Below, piece by piece: positions 6,986 to 14,069 of a stretch of DNA of 21,772 bases (the stretch's first letter is position 1; each line of letters opens with the position of its first letter). Source of the stretch: CAZFGK01 sp964518635 (lineage in GTDB: Bacteria; Zixibacteria; MSB-5A5; GN15; FEB-12); the NCBI GenBank assembly GCA_964518635.1, contig CAZFGK010000034.1:1-21772 (forward strand), read 5' to 3'. Both the position numbers and the translations under genes were made by a program. The notes under the pieces are model-generated. The model was not told the DNA's origin, did not search any database, and saw only the letters and a program-made list of their open reading frames with translations.

Positions 6986-7183
6986 TTTGAGGAAAAAGAA
7001 ATCATTTGCGCCAACTCCCCCTTCTCACTACACTATTACCCTCAGGTAATTAACCTTCTTTGGTTTCTCCGCCCGCCGCTGAGCGGGAGTTTGTTGGAGT
7101 TATATTTTACAGTGAAAAAATCTCGGTGAATATCGCCAGGTCATGGAAAAATGTCGGCGACACAATTGCCACCTTCCCGCCCC

Positions 7184-8104
7184 CTACCCCAATCTCCCTC
7201 GCTTCGACAGAAACTGAAAGAGGGCTTTATCAAACGGTATCGAGGTATCGATCACATGATAATCAATCAGCGATTCACGGCAGGCACGTTTCAATTCATC
7301 CATGAAGGCGGACATCTCTTTTTTGAATCCTGATCGTATCTGATCCGGCACCGTCGAGATCTCCTCCCCGGTCTCCATATCTCGAAAAAGTGCCTCGCCA
7401 CTAAATTGCAAATCACGCTCGCGCGGATCGAGAATCTGAAAGACAATCAACTCATGTCCATTGTGACGAAAATGCTTCAGCCCTGAAATTATCTTCGACG
7501 GATCATCCAAGAGATCAGACAAGACAATCACCAGCCCACGTCTGCTGATTCGCTCGGCCATCTGATGCAACGCCGCGCCGACATCAGTCTGTTCGCCCGG
7601 TTGCTGCTTATCCAGTTCACTTAACAATCGATGGAGATGCCCACCCGCTGATCGTGGCGGGATATAGGTTCTGATCTTCTGATCAAAAGAAACCAGCCCC
7701 GCTGCATCCCGCTGACGAATCATCAAATACGCAAGCGCACTGGCGAGCATCGAGGCATACATGAATTTCGAAATAGTCGCACCCGACTTGAATTCCATTG
7801 ATTTCGAACAATCAAGGAGCAGATACCCTTTAAGATTGGTCTCTTCTTCGTACTGCTTGATATAGTAGCGGTCGGTTTTGGCGTAGACCTTCCAGTCGAC
7901 GGTACGAAGATCATCCCCGGGCAAATACTGACGATGTTCAGCAAACTCAACTGAGAATCCATGATACGGCGACTTATGTAACCCGGCGATGAATCCCTCC
8001 ACTACAAGTCGCGCGCGCAGCTCCATCGACTTGATCGCAGAGGCAATCTCCGGATCAAGAAAGCGACGAGCCGATTCACGCACAGGATCGAATGACTCAG
8101 CCAC
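7184..8104 (-). CDS. DUF58 domain protein
   Basis: Third gene of a moxR-type operon. The DUF58 signature is clear: PGDDLRTVDWKVYAKTDRYYI at about residues 62-82, preceded by EFAEHRQY. It is followed by a VWA-like fold whose metal site keeps the DxSxS pattern (DCSKSM, residues 98-103). The start is a GTG at 8104 that overlaps the end of the previous gene by 8 bases, with AAAGGA six bases upstream, which points to translational coupling. At 306 residues it is of the short type without N-terminal membrane segments. DUF58 proteins accompany MoxR ATPases in systems thought to assemble or activate envelope or metal-containing complexes; the client here is unknown. Confidence 0.85.
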   Translation of the reverse strand: MAESFDPVRESARRFLDPEIASAIKSMELRARLVVEGFIAGLHKSPYHGFSVEFAEHRQYLPGDDLRTVDWKVYAKTDRYYIKQYEEETNLKGYLLLDCSKSMEFKSGATISKFMYASMLASALAYLMIRQRDAAGLVSFDQKIRTYIPPRSAGGHLHRLLSELDKQQPGEQTDVGAALHQMAERISRRGLVIVLSDLLDDPSKIISGLKHFRHNGHELIVFQILDPRERDLQFSGEALFRDMETGEEISTVPDQIRSGFKKEMSAFMDELKRACRESLIDYHVIDTSIPFDKALFQFLSKRGRLG

Positions 8105-8723
8105 GGGTTTCCTTTGCAGTTTTCATCAGATCCATAAAGATCACGAGTGCCATATATAAAATAGAGAGGAGAATTATCACCCCGCTGATCGCGAGGATGT
8201 CATCGAAGAGTGATGAAAATCCCATTCCACTCAATCCGATGTTGTGAATCAGCACTGCCGCGGCAAAAAGAATCAGCACTAGTCGTTTCCGTGATTCAGC
8301 AATACTCGTCCCCAAAAAGATCAGCCCGAAGGCGAAAAAGAGAAGTGTCTGTCCATTGATATGAGTGTGTGCCAGTCCCAGATTGTAGCGCAACTGACTG
8401 ACTTCGTCCGACCGGCGCATATCGAGCGATTCATCATTGCCGTAGATATTGTCCATCGCCGAGAAGATTGAATCGAAAACAGGAGCCAGCGAGTCATCTT
8501 CAAATCCATATCGCTCATGATTCAGAATGGCGGCAACTTCGGGATCGACTTCCCCCTTCGCGGTCATATACAACCAACTCGCCCAGAACACTACACAGAG
8601 CATCAGCGCAGTAAACAGAGCCACAAACAACTTCGATGTCTGCGACAAATTCCGAAGCTGCGAAATCAGTTCGTTGTTGTTCACTTTAGTTATTGGTTCT
8701 CGCTGTGATTCATCAACCGGCAT
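8097..8723 (-). CDS. Four-TM membrane protein of the MoxR operon
   Basis: Not a family I recognise. The 208 residues hold an N-terminal cytoplasmic tail, TM1 (about 32-53), a long acidic loop (about 54-122, GEVDPEVAAILNHERYGFEDD), then TM2 (124-141), TM3 (147-163) and TM4 (174-198). The ATG at 8723 lies three bases after the stop of moxR, and its end overlaps the DUF58 start. The position between a MoxR ATPase and a DUF58 protein suggests that it anchors them at the inner membrane. Confidence 0.75.
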   Translation of the reverse strand: MPVDESQREPITKVNNNELISQLRNLSQTSKLFVALFTALMLCVVFWASWLYMTAKGEVDPEVAAILNHERYGFEDDSLAPVFDSIFSAMDNIYGNDESLDMRRSDEVSQLRYNLGLAHTHINGQTLLFFAFGLIFLGTSIAESRKRLVLILFAAAVLIHNIGLSGMGFSSLFDDILAISGVIILLSILYMALVIFMDLMKTAKETRG

Positions 8724-8726
8724 ATG

Positions 8727-9731
8727 TTATCGCGGCTTCACACTTTCTAGTACGCGTGCAATGATATCATTCACCTGCACCCCATCTGCCTCAGCACTAA
8801 ACGAAGTTACGATACGATGACGCAGCACTGGATAGGCTGCGAACTGAATATCCTCCGGTCCCGGAGTCGGGCGACCATCTAATATTGCGCGAGTCTTTGC
8901 CGCCAGCACCAATGCCTGTGAGGCACGCGGTCCGGCTCCCCAACTGACCCAGTTCCGAATGAATTCCTGCGCGCCTGTCTCTTTCGGACGTGTCGCACGG
9001 ACAATCGAAACAGCATAATCAATCAGCGCATCACTCACTGGAACTCGTCTCACTAGTTGCTGATAGCGAATAATCTCTTCGGCACTAATCGCACGATTTA
9101 CTTTGGCTGTCTGAGCGACGGTCGTTGCTTTCACAATCGCCCGTTCATCTGTCTCATTCGGATAATCGACGAGAATATTAAACATGAACCGATCAAGCTG
9201 CGCTTCCGGAAGTGGATACGTTCCTTCCTGTTCAATCGGATTCTGTGTGGCGAGCACAAAGAATGGTTCCTGCAAGTGATAGGTCTTCCCGCTTGCGGTC
9301 ACTTCATGCTCCTGCATCGCCTGCAAGAGTGCCGCCTGCGTTTTCGGAGGGGTACGATTGATTTCGTCGGCGAGGATCATGTTCGCAAAAATCGGCCCAT
9401 GCACGAATCGAAACTGACGTCTCCCCGTACCGGCTTCCTCTTCGATCAATTCCGTGCCGGTAATGTCAGACGGCATCAGATCGGGTGTGAACTGAATACG
9501 ATTGAAAGAAAGATCGAGGGTGCGGGCGATACTCGAAATCAGGAGTGTCTTGGCAAGTCCGGGGACACCGATCAAGAGGCAGTGACCATTAGACAGAAGC
9601 GCGATGATCAACTGCTCGACAACTGCCTCCTGCCCGATGATGACCTTGCCGAGTTCTTTTTTCAGGAGTGCGAAGGAGCGATGTAATTCCTCAACAGCTT
9701 GCATATCAGAGGCGGGAGCAGACGACGACAT
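8727..9731 (-). CDS. MoxR-family AAA+ ATPase
   Basis: A MoxR ATPase of the AAA+ class, a chaperone-like enzyme usually paired with VWA/DUF58 partners. With the start at 9731 (ATG, TAGGA five bases upstream) it has 334 residues. Walker A GVPGLAKT is at 55-62, Walker B MILADEINR at 118-126, sensor 1 ATQNP at about 161-165, and the YPLPEAQLDRFM arginine-finger segment follows. A GTG at 9773 would add 14 residues that do not fit the family. First gene of a three-gene operon with the four-TM and DUF58 genes. The BatA/BatB VWA genes often found next are missing here. Confidence 0.93.
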   Translation of the reverse strand: MSSSAPASDMQAVEELHRSFALLKKELGKVIIGQEAVVEQLIIALLSNGHCLLIGVPGLAKTLLISSIARTLDLSFNRIQFTPDLMPSDITGTELIEEEAGTGRRQFRFVHGPIFANMILADEINRTPPKTQAALLQAMQEHEVTASGKTYHLQEPFFVLATQNPIEQEGTYPLPEAQLDRFMFNILVDYPNETDERAIVKATTVAQTAKVNRAISAEEIIRYQQLVRRVPVSDALIDYAVSIVRATRPKETGAQEFIRNWVSWGAGPRASQALVLAAKTRAILDGRPTPGPEDIQFAAYPVLRHRIVTSFSAEADGVQVNDIIARVLESVKPR

Positions 9732-10163
9732 GAATCCTACTTTCGTGCGGGGTGACTGTCCGGGCGAGCACACAGCCCGGACTTTTCTATAATACCTCTT
9801 CTACCATACAGTTGTCCAATCGACGCAGTGCGATATCTGAATTGAAATGGATTCCTCCTGCTGACATCCTTGTCGACCATCGATCTGTCATGATGTACCG
9901 ATCGATGTCTCTACTTATTAAAATGTCCCCTGTTCTGCCAACTCTGAGGGGGCTTGTCAGACGATTCGAGTTCACCCATAACTATTAGCATTCCATGAGC
10001 TTAGCAATTACTCTGTGGACAAGAAGGAGACAGCATGCCCGTACTTTCTTGTAAGTCACTATATTATATATGATTAGACCGTAATCCACACAAAAGCCGG
10101 ATTGTCCACACTCAAGTGAACATCCGGCTTTCAGTATTTGAATCGCTTTTCAAAGAAAGAGGA
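9732..10163. other. oriC: Candidate replication origin region
   Basis: This 432-bp gene-free spacer holds three 9-mers that each differ by one base from the DnaA box TTATCCACA: TGTGGACAA at 10014-10022 (minus-strand TTGTCCACA), TAATCCACA at 10082-10090 and TTGTCCACA at 10102-10110. TTGTCCACA is itself a known DnaA box form. An AT-rich tract (ATATTATATATGATTA, 10061-10076) lies between the first two. About 0.1 such matches would be expected by chance in a spacer of this length. The last box overlaps a terminator-like stem. Proximity to parAB, parS and rsmG-mnmG-mnmE supports an origin, but the assignment is inference. Confidence 0.4.
10092..10131 (-). terminator. Terminator-like hairpin after the bactofilin gene
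   Basis: AAAGCCGGAT (10093-10102) pairs with ATCCGGCTTT (10122-10131) around a 19-base loop that can pair a little further. On the minus strand the stem ends in CTTTTG, a short T-tract. It lies some 30 bases beyond the stop of the bactofilin gene. It may instead be part of the candidate origin. Confidence 0.5.
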
Positions 10164-10586
10164 CTAGAAACCCTTTTTGTCGGCTCCGGCCAGCACCGTC
10201 TGCTGCATGCTGAGATTACTACCGGCTGGTTTCTCTTTGGATGGGGGGAGGAATCCGAGATTTGAGCTGGTCGTTCCACCCTTCATGTTGCAGGTGCCAC
10301 AAAAAATCGCCCCCTGCTCAATCACCAGTGACTTCGTCTTGATGTCCCCTTCCAGTTCGCACTTCGCCTGAAGTTCGACCTTGTCGGTGGTCATGATGTT
10401 TCCATTGAGACGTCCGGCGATCACTGCGCTGGATGCCTCAATCTCTGCCTCAACCATCCCGGTCTGTCCGATGGTCACGCAATCGTTGCACAGGATCTTC
10501 CCCTTCACTGTGCCATCGACCTTGAGCGGCCCTTTCACATCCAGGGTTCCGGTAATTGTCGTGTCTTTGCCGATGAGGGTGTTCAT
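10164..10586 (-). CDS. Bactofilin (polymer-forming cytoskeletal protein)
   Basis: A bactofilin: these proteins fold as a right-handed beta-helix and polymerise without nucleotide into membrane-associated filaments that localise wall enzymes or segregation proteins. The core (about residues 3-100) has the regular short hydrophobic repeats (TTITGTLDVKGPLKVDGTVKG, then VTIGQTGMVEAEIEASSAVIAGRLNG) with Gly at the turns, and a disordered, Pro/Ser-rich C-terminal tail. I chose the ATG at 10586 (AGGACGGAGAT upstream); a start at 10625 would overlap the preceding gene by 26 bases. This gives 140 residues. It is the last gene of the parA-parB-LytM-like operon, 13 bases after the LytM-like gene. Confidence 0.92.
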   Translation of the reverse strand: MNTLIGKDTTITGTLDVKGPLKVDGTVKGKILCNDCVTIGQTGMVEAEIEASSAVIAGRLNGNIMTTDKVELQAKCELEGDIKTKSLVIEQGAIFCGTCNMKGGTTSSNLGFLPPSKEKPAGSNLSMQQTVLAGADKKGF

Positions 10587-10599
10587 ATCTCCGTCCTGT

Positions 10600-11457
10600 T
10601 CACTTGAGGTGAGCTTCTTTAGCATACCATTCTTCCGTCGGGTCTATAAGTTGTTGGCCAACACGCACGGCGTAATACACTCGCGGTATTCCGACCCGTG
10701 GAGGATTCTCCTCGTGCAGAGGCACCGTATCAGAGTCGTAAGAAAAGGGGGCCGGGCGCAAGTTAGAACTTCCGGATCGACCAGATAAAGCAAGGCGAGT
10801 CCCCACTTTTATTGGCTGACCGGCCGCCACCAGCAGTTTTTCATTATACCCGTACCAGCTTGTCACGCTGTCATTGTGTCGAATAACCACCAAATATCCG
10901 AATACCTGGTCAAACTCCGCCCGTTCGACCATCCCACTCCCCGTTGCGACCACCGGTGTTCCATTCGAACAATCGATTTCAAATCCCGCCAGATGACCGA
11001 GAGAATCAAAAATGGGAACAAGTGAGTCACGTGCCGCTACCGGAAATCCTTCCGGAAGTGTCCCCACCAGCCCTACTTTGTGCGCATTCGCCGCTGCCAC
11101 ACTATCGAGACCGGCAAACAGAACCGAATCTGGAGGAAACTCCGGGAATTCATATTTGATTCCAGCGAGTGCCGCCAGTCGAGTGACAACCTGACGAGAT
11201 TCCACTAATTGCTGCTCGAGCAGCTGAATTTTGTGGGAGTATCGTTTGAGTCGCTCATTCTCACGCACCAAATTCTCCGTTCGTGCGGCCCGTTCCACGA
11301 CTGCGCCGTAGAAAACCACAACGATAAGTACCGTTGCAAACAACAGCGCCACCGCCACGAGCAATCCACGCGCAACCCAGCGACGCAGACGGAGTCCATA
11401 CTTCCGGTCACTCTCTTCACTTACAATCAGAAGGGTGACATATTTCCCCGGTGTCAT
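10600..11457 (-). CDS. Membrane-anchored M23/LytM-like protein, probably inactive
   Basis: A 285-residue protein with a basic N-terminus, one membrane segment (31-50), a coiled coil (about 52-92) and a LytM/M23 fold at about 153-275 (GTPVVATGSGMVERA, GYLVVIRH, VGTRLALSGRSG). Active M23 endopeptidases bind zinc through HxxxD and HxH. The first site reads GFEID, with Gly158 where His is expected. The PHLHFEVR motif aligns with PRVYYAVR, so both His are Arg259 and Tyr261. The expected YxH is YGYNE. All ligands are missing, as in EnvC/NlpD-type regulators that activate amidases rather than cut peptidoglycan. The start is the ATG at 11457, three bases past parB. M23 proteins next to bactofilins are a known pairing (for example Helicobacter CcmA/Csd and Caulobacter). 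Confidence 0.85.
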   Translation of the reverse strand: MTPGKYVTLLIVSEESDRKYGLRLRRWVARGLLVAVALLFATVLIVVVFYGAVVERAARTENLVRENERLKRYSHKIQLLEQQLVESRQVVTRLAALAGIKYEFPEFPPDSVLFAGLDSVAAANAHKVGLVGTLPEGFPVAARDSLVPIFDSLGHLAGFEIDCSNGTPVVATGSGMVERAEFDQVFGYLVVIRHNDSVTSWYGYNEKLLVAAGQPIKVGTRLALSGRSGSSNLRPAPFSYDSDTVPLHEENPPRVGIPRVYYAVRVGQQLIDPTEEWYAKEAHLK

Positions 11458-11460
11458 CGC

Positions 11461-12420
11461 TTAGTATTGCGACGGGCTTAGCCGCGCAAACAACTCCCAC
11501 AAGCGACCGAGATCTTCGTCGCCGTAATATTCAATTTCAATTCGTCCTCGCTTCAGACCATGCACGATTTTGACATTGGTGCCAAGCGTCTGCTTCAGAC
11601 GGCTTTCCATATCGGCAATCGCCGGAAGTTTTCGCTTCGGGATCAGTCGACGTTTCGGTGTCTGCTTCTCCACATGCCGCACCGATAATCCCTGCAACTT
11701 GATCTTTCGTGCCATGGCGCGACGTTCATCATCAGTAGAAAGTGACAACAACGCACGTGCGTGCCCTTCACTTATCTCACCAGAACGAATCATCCCCTGC
11801 ACATCATCCGGAAGCGTCAGTAAGCGCATCGTGTTGGCAATTCCGGAGCGACTTTTTCCGAGTCGATCGGCGAGATTCTGTTGAGTGAGTCCCAAGCGTG
11901 ACGACAACTGACGATAGGCATCCGCCAATTCGAGTGGATTGAGATCTTCACGATGAATATTTTCAACAAGAGCAAGTTCGAGCATCTCGGCATCAGTGAT
12001 CCCGTCAATGATATGAACCGGAATTTCACTCAGTCCGGCGCGGGCAGCAGCGCGATAGCGACGTTCCCCGGCGATGATATGAAATCCTTCAGCCGCCGTT
12101 GTCACAACCACCGGTTGCATCAACCCATTCTCACGAATCGACGCCGCCAGCTCACTCAGCTTTTCATCATCAAATGTTTCACGCGGTTGCTGCGGATTGG
12201 GACGAAGTGCCTGCAGTGGCACGAGTCGAAATGGTGTCGTAGTCGAAGATGTGGCAGCAGTCGTTCCTGCATTCACCGGCTGCGATGCTGTTGTCATCGC
12301 ATTACGATCAAATGCCGATGTTGATCCGCCTGATGTGATCGGTGCCTGTTGTTCGCTTGATGCAGATGGCGCATTCGGCAGCAATGCACCAAGTCCTTTG
12401 CCTAAGACAAGTTTATTCAT
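11461..12420 (-). CDS. parB: Chromosome partitioning protein ParB
   Basis: ParB/Spo0J, the CTP-dependent DNA clamp that loads at parS and spreads. The 319 residues begin with the usual LGKGLGALLP motif, then a long Ser/Thr/Ala linker (about 20-62). The CTPase/N-terminal domain has GERRYRA (118-124) and ENIHRED (153-159), the helix-turn-helix is at about 178-200 (TQQNLADRLGKSRSGIANTMRLL), and a C-terminal dimerisation domain ends in LWELFARL. The ATG overlaps the parA stop (ATGA), with GGAGG ten bases upstream, so the two are translationally coupled. Two parS sites lie 1.5 and 3.6 kb upstream. Confidence 0.96.
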   Translation of the reverse strand: MNKLVLGKGLGALLPNAPSASSEQQAPITSGGSTSAFDRNAMTTASQPVNAGTTAATSSTTTPFRLVPLQALRPNPQQPRETFDDEKLSELAASIRENGLMQPVVVTTAAEGFHIIAGERRYRAAARAGLSEIPVHIIDGITDAEMLELALVENIHREDLNPLELADAYRQLSSRLGLTQQNLADRLGKSRSGIANTMRLLTLPDDVQGMIRSGEISEGHARALLSLSTDDERRAMARKIKLQGLSVRHVEKQTPKRRLIPKRKLPAIADMESRLKQTLGTNVKIVHGLKRGRIEIEYYGDEDLGRLWELFARLSPSQY

Positions 12421-13220
12421 CGGGCCATAACCTCCTTCGACAAGGCGAGATAATTTTCCGCGCCGACTGATGCGACATCATAGAGAATAATCGGCTTTCC
12501 AAATGAGGGCGCTTCAGAGAGTCGCACATTCCGTGCGATGACAGTCTCGTACACGCGTGAGTTAAAATGTTTGCGGACCTCTTCCGATACCTGACGGGAT
12601 AAATTCAATCGTCCATCAAACATTGTCAGCAATACACCTTCAATGGAAAGTGACGGATTCAGATGTTGCTGCACGAGTGTAATCGTGTTCATCAGCTGGC
12701 CAAGCCCTTCCATTGCGTAGTACTCACATTGAATCGGAATCAGCACGGAATCAGCAGCGGTGAGAGTGTTGAGTGTCAACAATCCAAGTGATGGCGGACA
12801 ATCGATGATGATATAACGATATCGTTCTCGCACACTTGCCAGCGCAGCACGCAGTCGTGTCTCACGCGAGATCACGCCGACGAGTTCAACTTCTGCTCCG
12901 ACCAATGAGATCGTTGCCGGTGCAACATGCAGATGAGAGAGTGCAGTCGGCTGAATGACGTCGGCGATATCAATCTGCCCGATTAACGCATCATAGATTG
13001 AGGCGGTGAGTGATTGTTTGTCGATACCAACACCGCTGGTTGAATTCGCCTGCGGATCCATATCGACGAGTAACGTCGGCTGCTCCGCGGCAGCCAGACA
13101 GGAAGCGAGATTCACCGCCGTGGTGGTTTTCCCTACTCCCCCTTTTTGATTTGCAATGGCGATGATTCTCGCCTGTCCGGTGCTACTTCGGGTAATCTGA
13201 TCGGCTGAAAAGGTCTCCAT
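12417..13220 (-). CDS. parA: Chromosome partitioning ATPase ParA/Soj
   Basis: A deviant Walker-type ATPase that binds the nucleoid and moves ParB-parS complexes. The start at the ATG 13220 (GGAGGAAG upstream) gives 267 residues; a GTG at 13286 would add 22 unconserved ones. Walker A KGGVGKTT is at 26-33 with the signature lysine, VDMDPQANST near 52-61, and IIIDCPPSLG further on. Downstream motifs (SVLIPIQCEYYAMEGLGQLMNTI) are typical of chromosomal Soj. First gene of the parA-parB-LytM-like-bactofilin operon. Confidence 0.95.
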   Translation of the reverse strand: METFSADQITRSSTGQARIIAIANQKGGVGKTTTAVNLASCLAAAEQPTLLVDMDPQANSTSGVGIDKQSLTASIYDALIGQIDIADVIQPTALSHLHVAPATISLVGAEVELVGVISRETRLRAALASVRERYRYIIIDCPPSLGLLTLNTLTAADSVLIPIQCEYYAMEGLGQLMNTITLVQQHLNPSLSIEGVLLTMFDGRLNLSRQVSEEVRKHFNSRVYETVIARNVRLSEAPSFGKPIILYDVASVGAENYLALSKEVMAR

Positions 13221-13348
13221 ACCTCTGTCTTCCTCCGCGTAAATCCGCGATGATTCGCGATCTGATGAGAACGTAGTGGGAGTCACGTATCTTCACATCC
13301 TGCCACTACTTCGGTTCTATTTTCTCATCAGACAGTAGAGAATCTCTC

Positions 13349-13369
13349 AAAACAGCGCAAGTCTGTTTT
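13349..13369. terminator. Symmetric hairpin between rsmG and parA
   Basis: AAAACAG (13349-13355) and CTGTTTT (13363-13369) with a 7-base loop, inside a wider CAGAC...GTCTG repeat from 13329. The stem ends in T-runs on both strands. It could end rsmG transcription or shape the parA leader. The 211-bp spacer is the only gap where the parAB operon could have a promoter, but I see no strong -35/-10 pair. Confidence 0.3.
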
Positions 13370-13431
13370 TTATAGATTTATTGAAGGTATGTCGCTCCCC
13401 TACAGCATCATCCGGAATTGGATAGGAAAAA

Positions 13432-14067
13432 CTACGAGCGACGAGAGAGAATCGTAAATCCGCGTGGTTCAGGAGCGGAACCACTGGGCTCAGAGCTTTC
13501 CGGAGCCGGAATGAGATAGCGGGTCAGCTTGAATCCCGGGACCGGCGGGAGAGTTTTCAATCCATAGTAAATGAATACGCCGCGCTGATCGAGAGCCAGG
13601 ACAATCTGACGAATCAGCTTTGGCTCCGGCGTGACAAGTCGCATCGTAATCAGTGAGACCGGATCCCCCACCGGATGTTCTCCAAAATTCTCCGGCTTCA
13701 CATGAGCAAATAGATCAAGCTCCTTGATGATCTGTGTGAGTGCTTCGGCCTTCTTCCCGATTCTTTCATAGAGATCACTCGGCTGACGAACCCGTCCGGT
13801 CATGAGCAATGGAATCGCAGGTAGCCCGCCGCCGGAACCAATATCGATATAGCCGGGGAAATTCTGATCAAGCACCGTTAATGGGAGAAGTGATTCATGG
13901 ACCAGCCGTGTGAAGGTCGCGCGAGTCGTTTCACGTGAAACGAGGTTCACTTTCTTGTTCACTGAAGATATGACATCCCAATAGCTTGCAATCTTCTCGT
14001 CGGACAAGAGTGCGGCTGATTTTGCAATCTGATCAGAAGTCAGAGTAATGGTCGATGGGTGTGACAT
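13432..14067 (-). CDS. rsmG: 16S rRNA (guanine-N7) methyltransferase RsmG
   Basis: RsmG (GidB) methylates a guanine of the 16S rRNA 530 loop using S-adenosylmethionine. The 211 residues include the N-terminal KKVNLVSR motif (family: NL[TV]), the SAM-binding GYIDIGSGGGLPAIPL (72-87) and the ERIGKKAEAL stretch. The ATG at 14067 lies two bases after the mnmG stop, without an obvious Shine-Dalgarno, so translation is probably coupled. Codons 42-47 (LVSRET) carry a parS site. Third gene after mnmE and mnmG, the standard order near bacterial origins. Confidence 0.92.
   Translation of the reverse strand: MSHPSTITLTSDQIAKSAALLSDEKIASYWDVISSVNKKVNLVSRETTRATFTRLVHESLLPLTVLDQNFPGYIDIGSGGGLPAIPLLMTGRVRQPSDLYERIGKKAEALTQIIKELDLFAHVKPENFGEHPVGDPVSLITMRLVTPEPKLIRQIVLALDQRGVFIYYGLKTLPPVPGFKLTRYLIPAPESSEPSGSAPEPRGFTILSRRS
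13927..13942. promoter_or_regulatory. parS: parS site inside rsmG
   Basis: CGTTTCACGTGAAACG is a perfect 16-bp palindrome that matches the parS consensus TGTTTCACGTGAAACA at 14 of 16 positions, including the whole core. It encodes the VSRET residues of RsmG. ParB should load here. Confidence 0.88.
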
Positions 14068-14069
14068 TG

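Larger units (their letters stand above)
6351..7183. other. Gene-free, repeat-rich intergenic region
   Basis: About 830 bp with no credible gene. It holds four copies of one palindromic repeat, a tandem 18-bp repeat and a separate large palindrome (listed individually). A 98-codon frame at 6463-6759 on the minus strand crosses two of the repeats, has no ribosome site and looks non-coding. Confidence 0.6.

Noticed and set aside
9057..9686. 209-codon plus-strand frame opposite moxR
   Set aside because: It is the antisense shadow of a clear MoxR gene, with Walker A and B encoded on the other strand.
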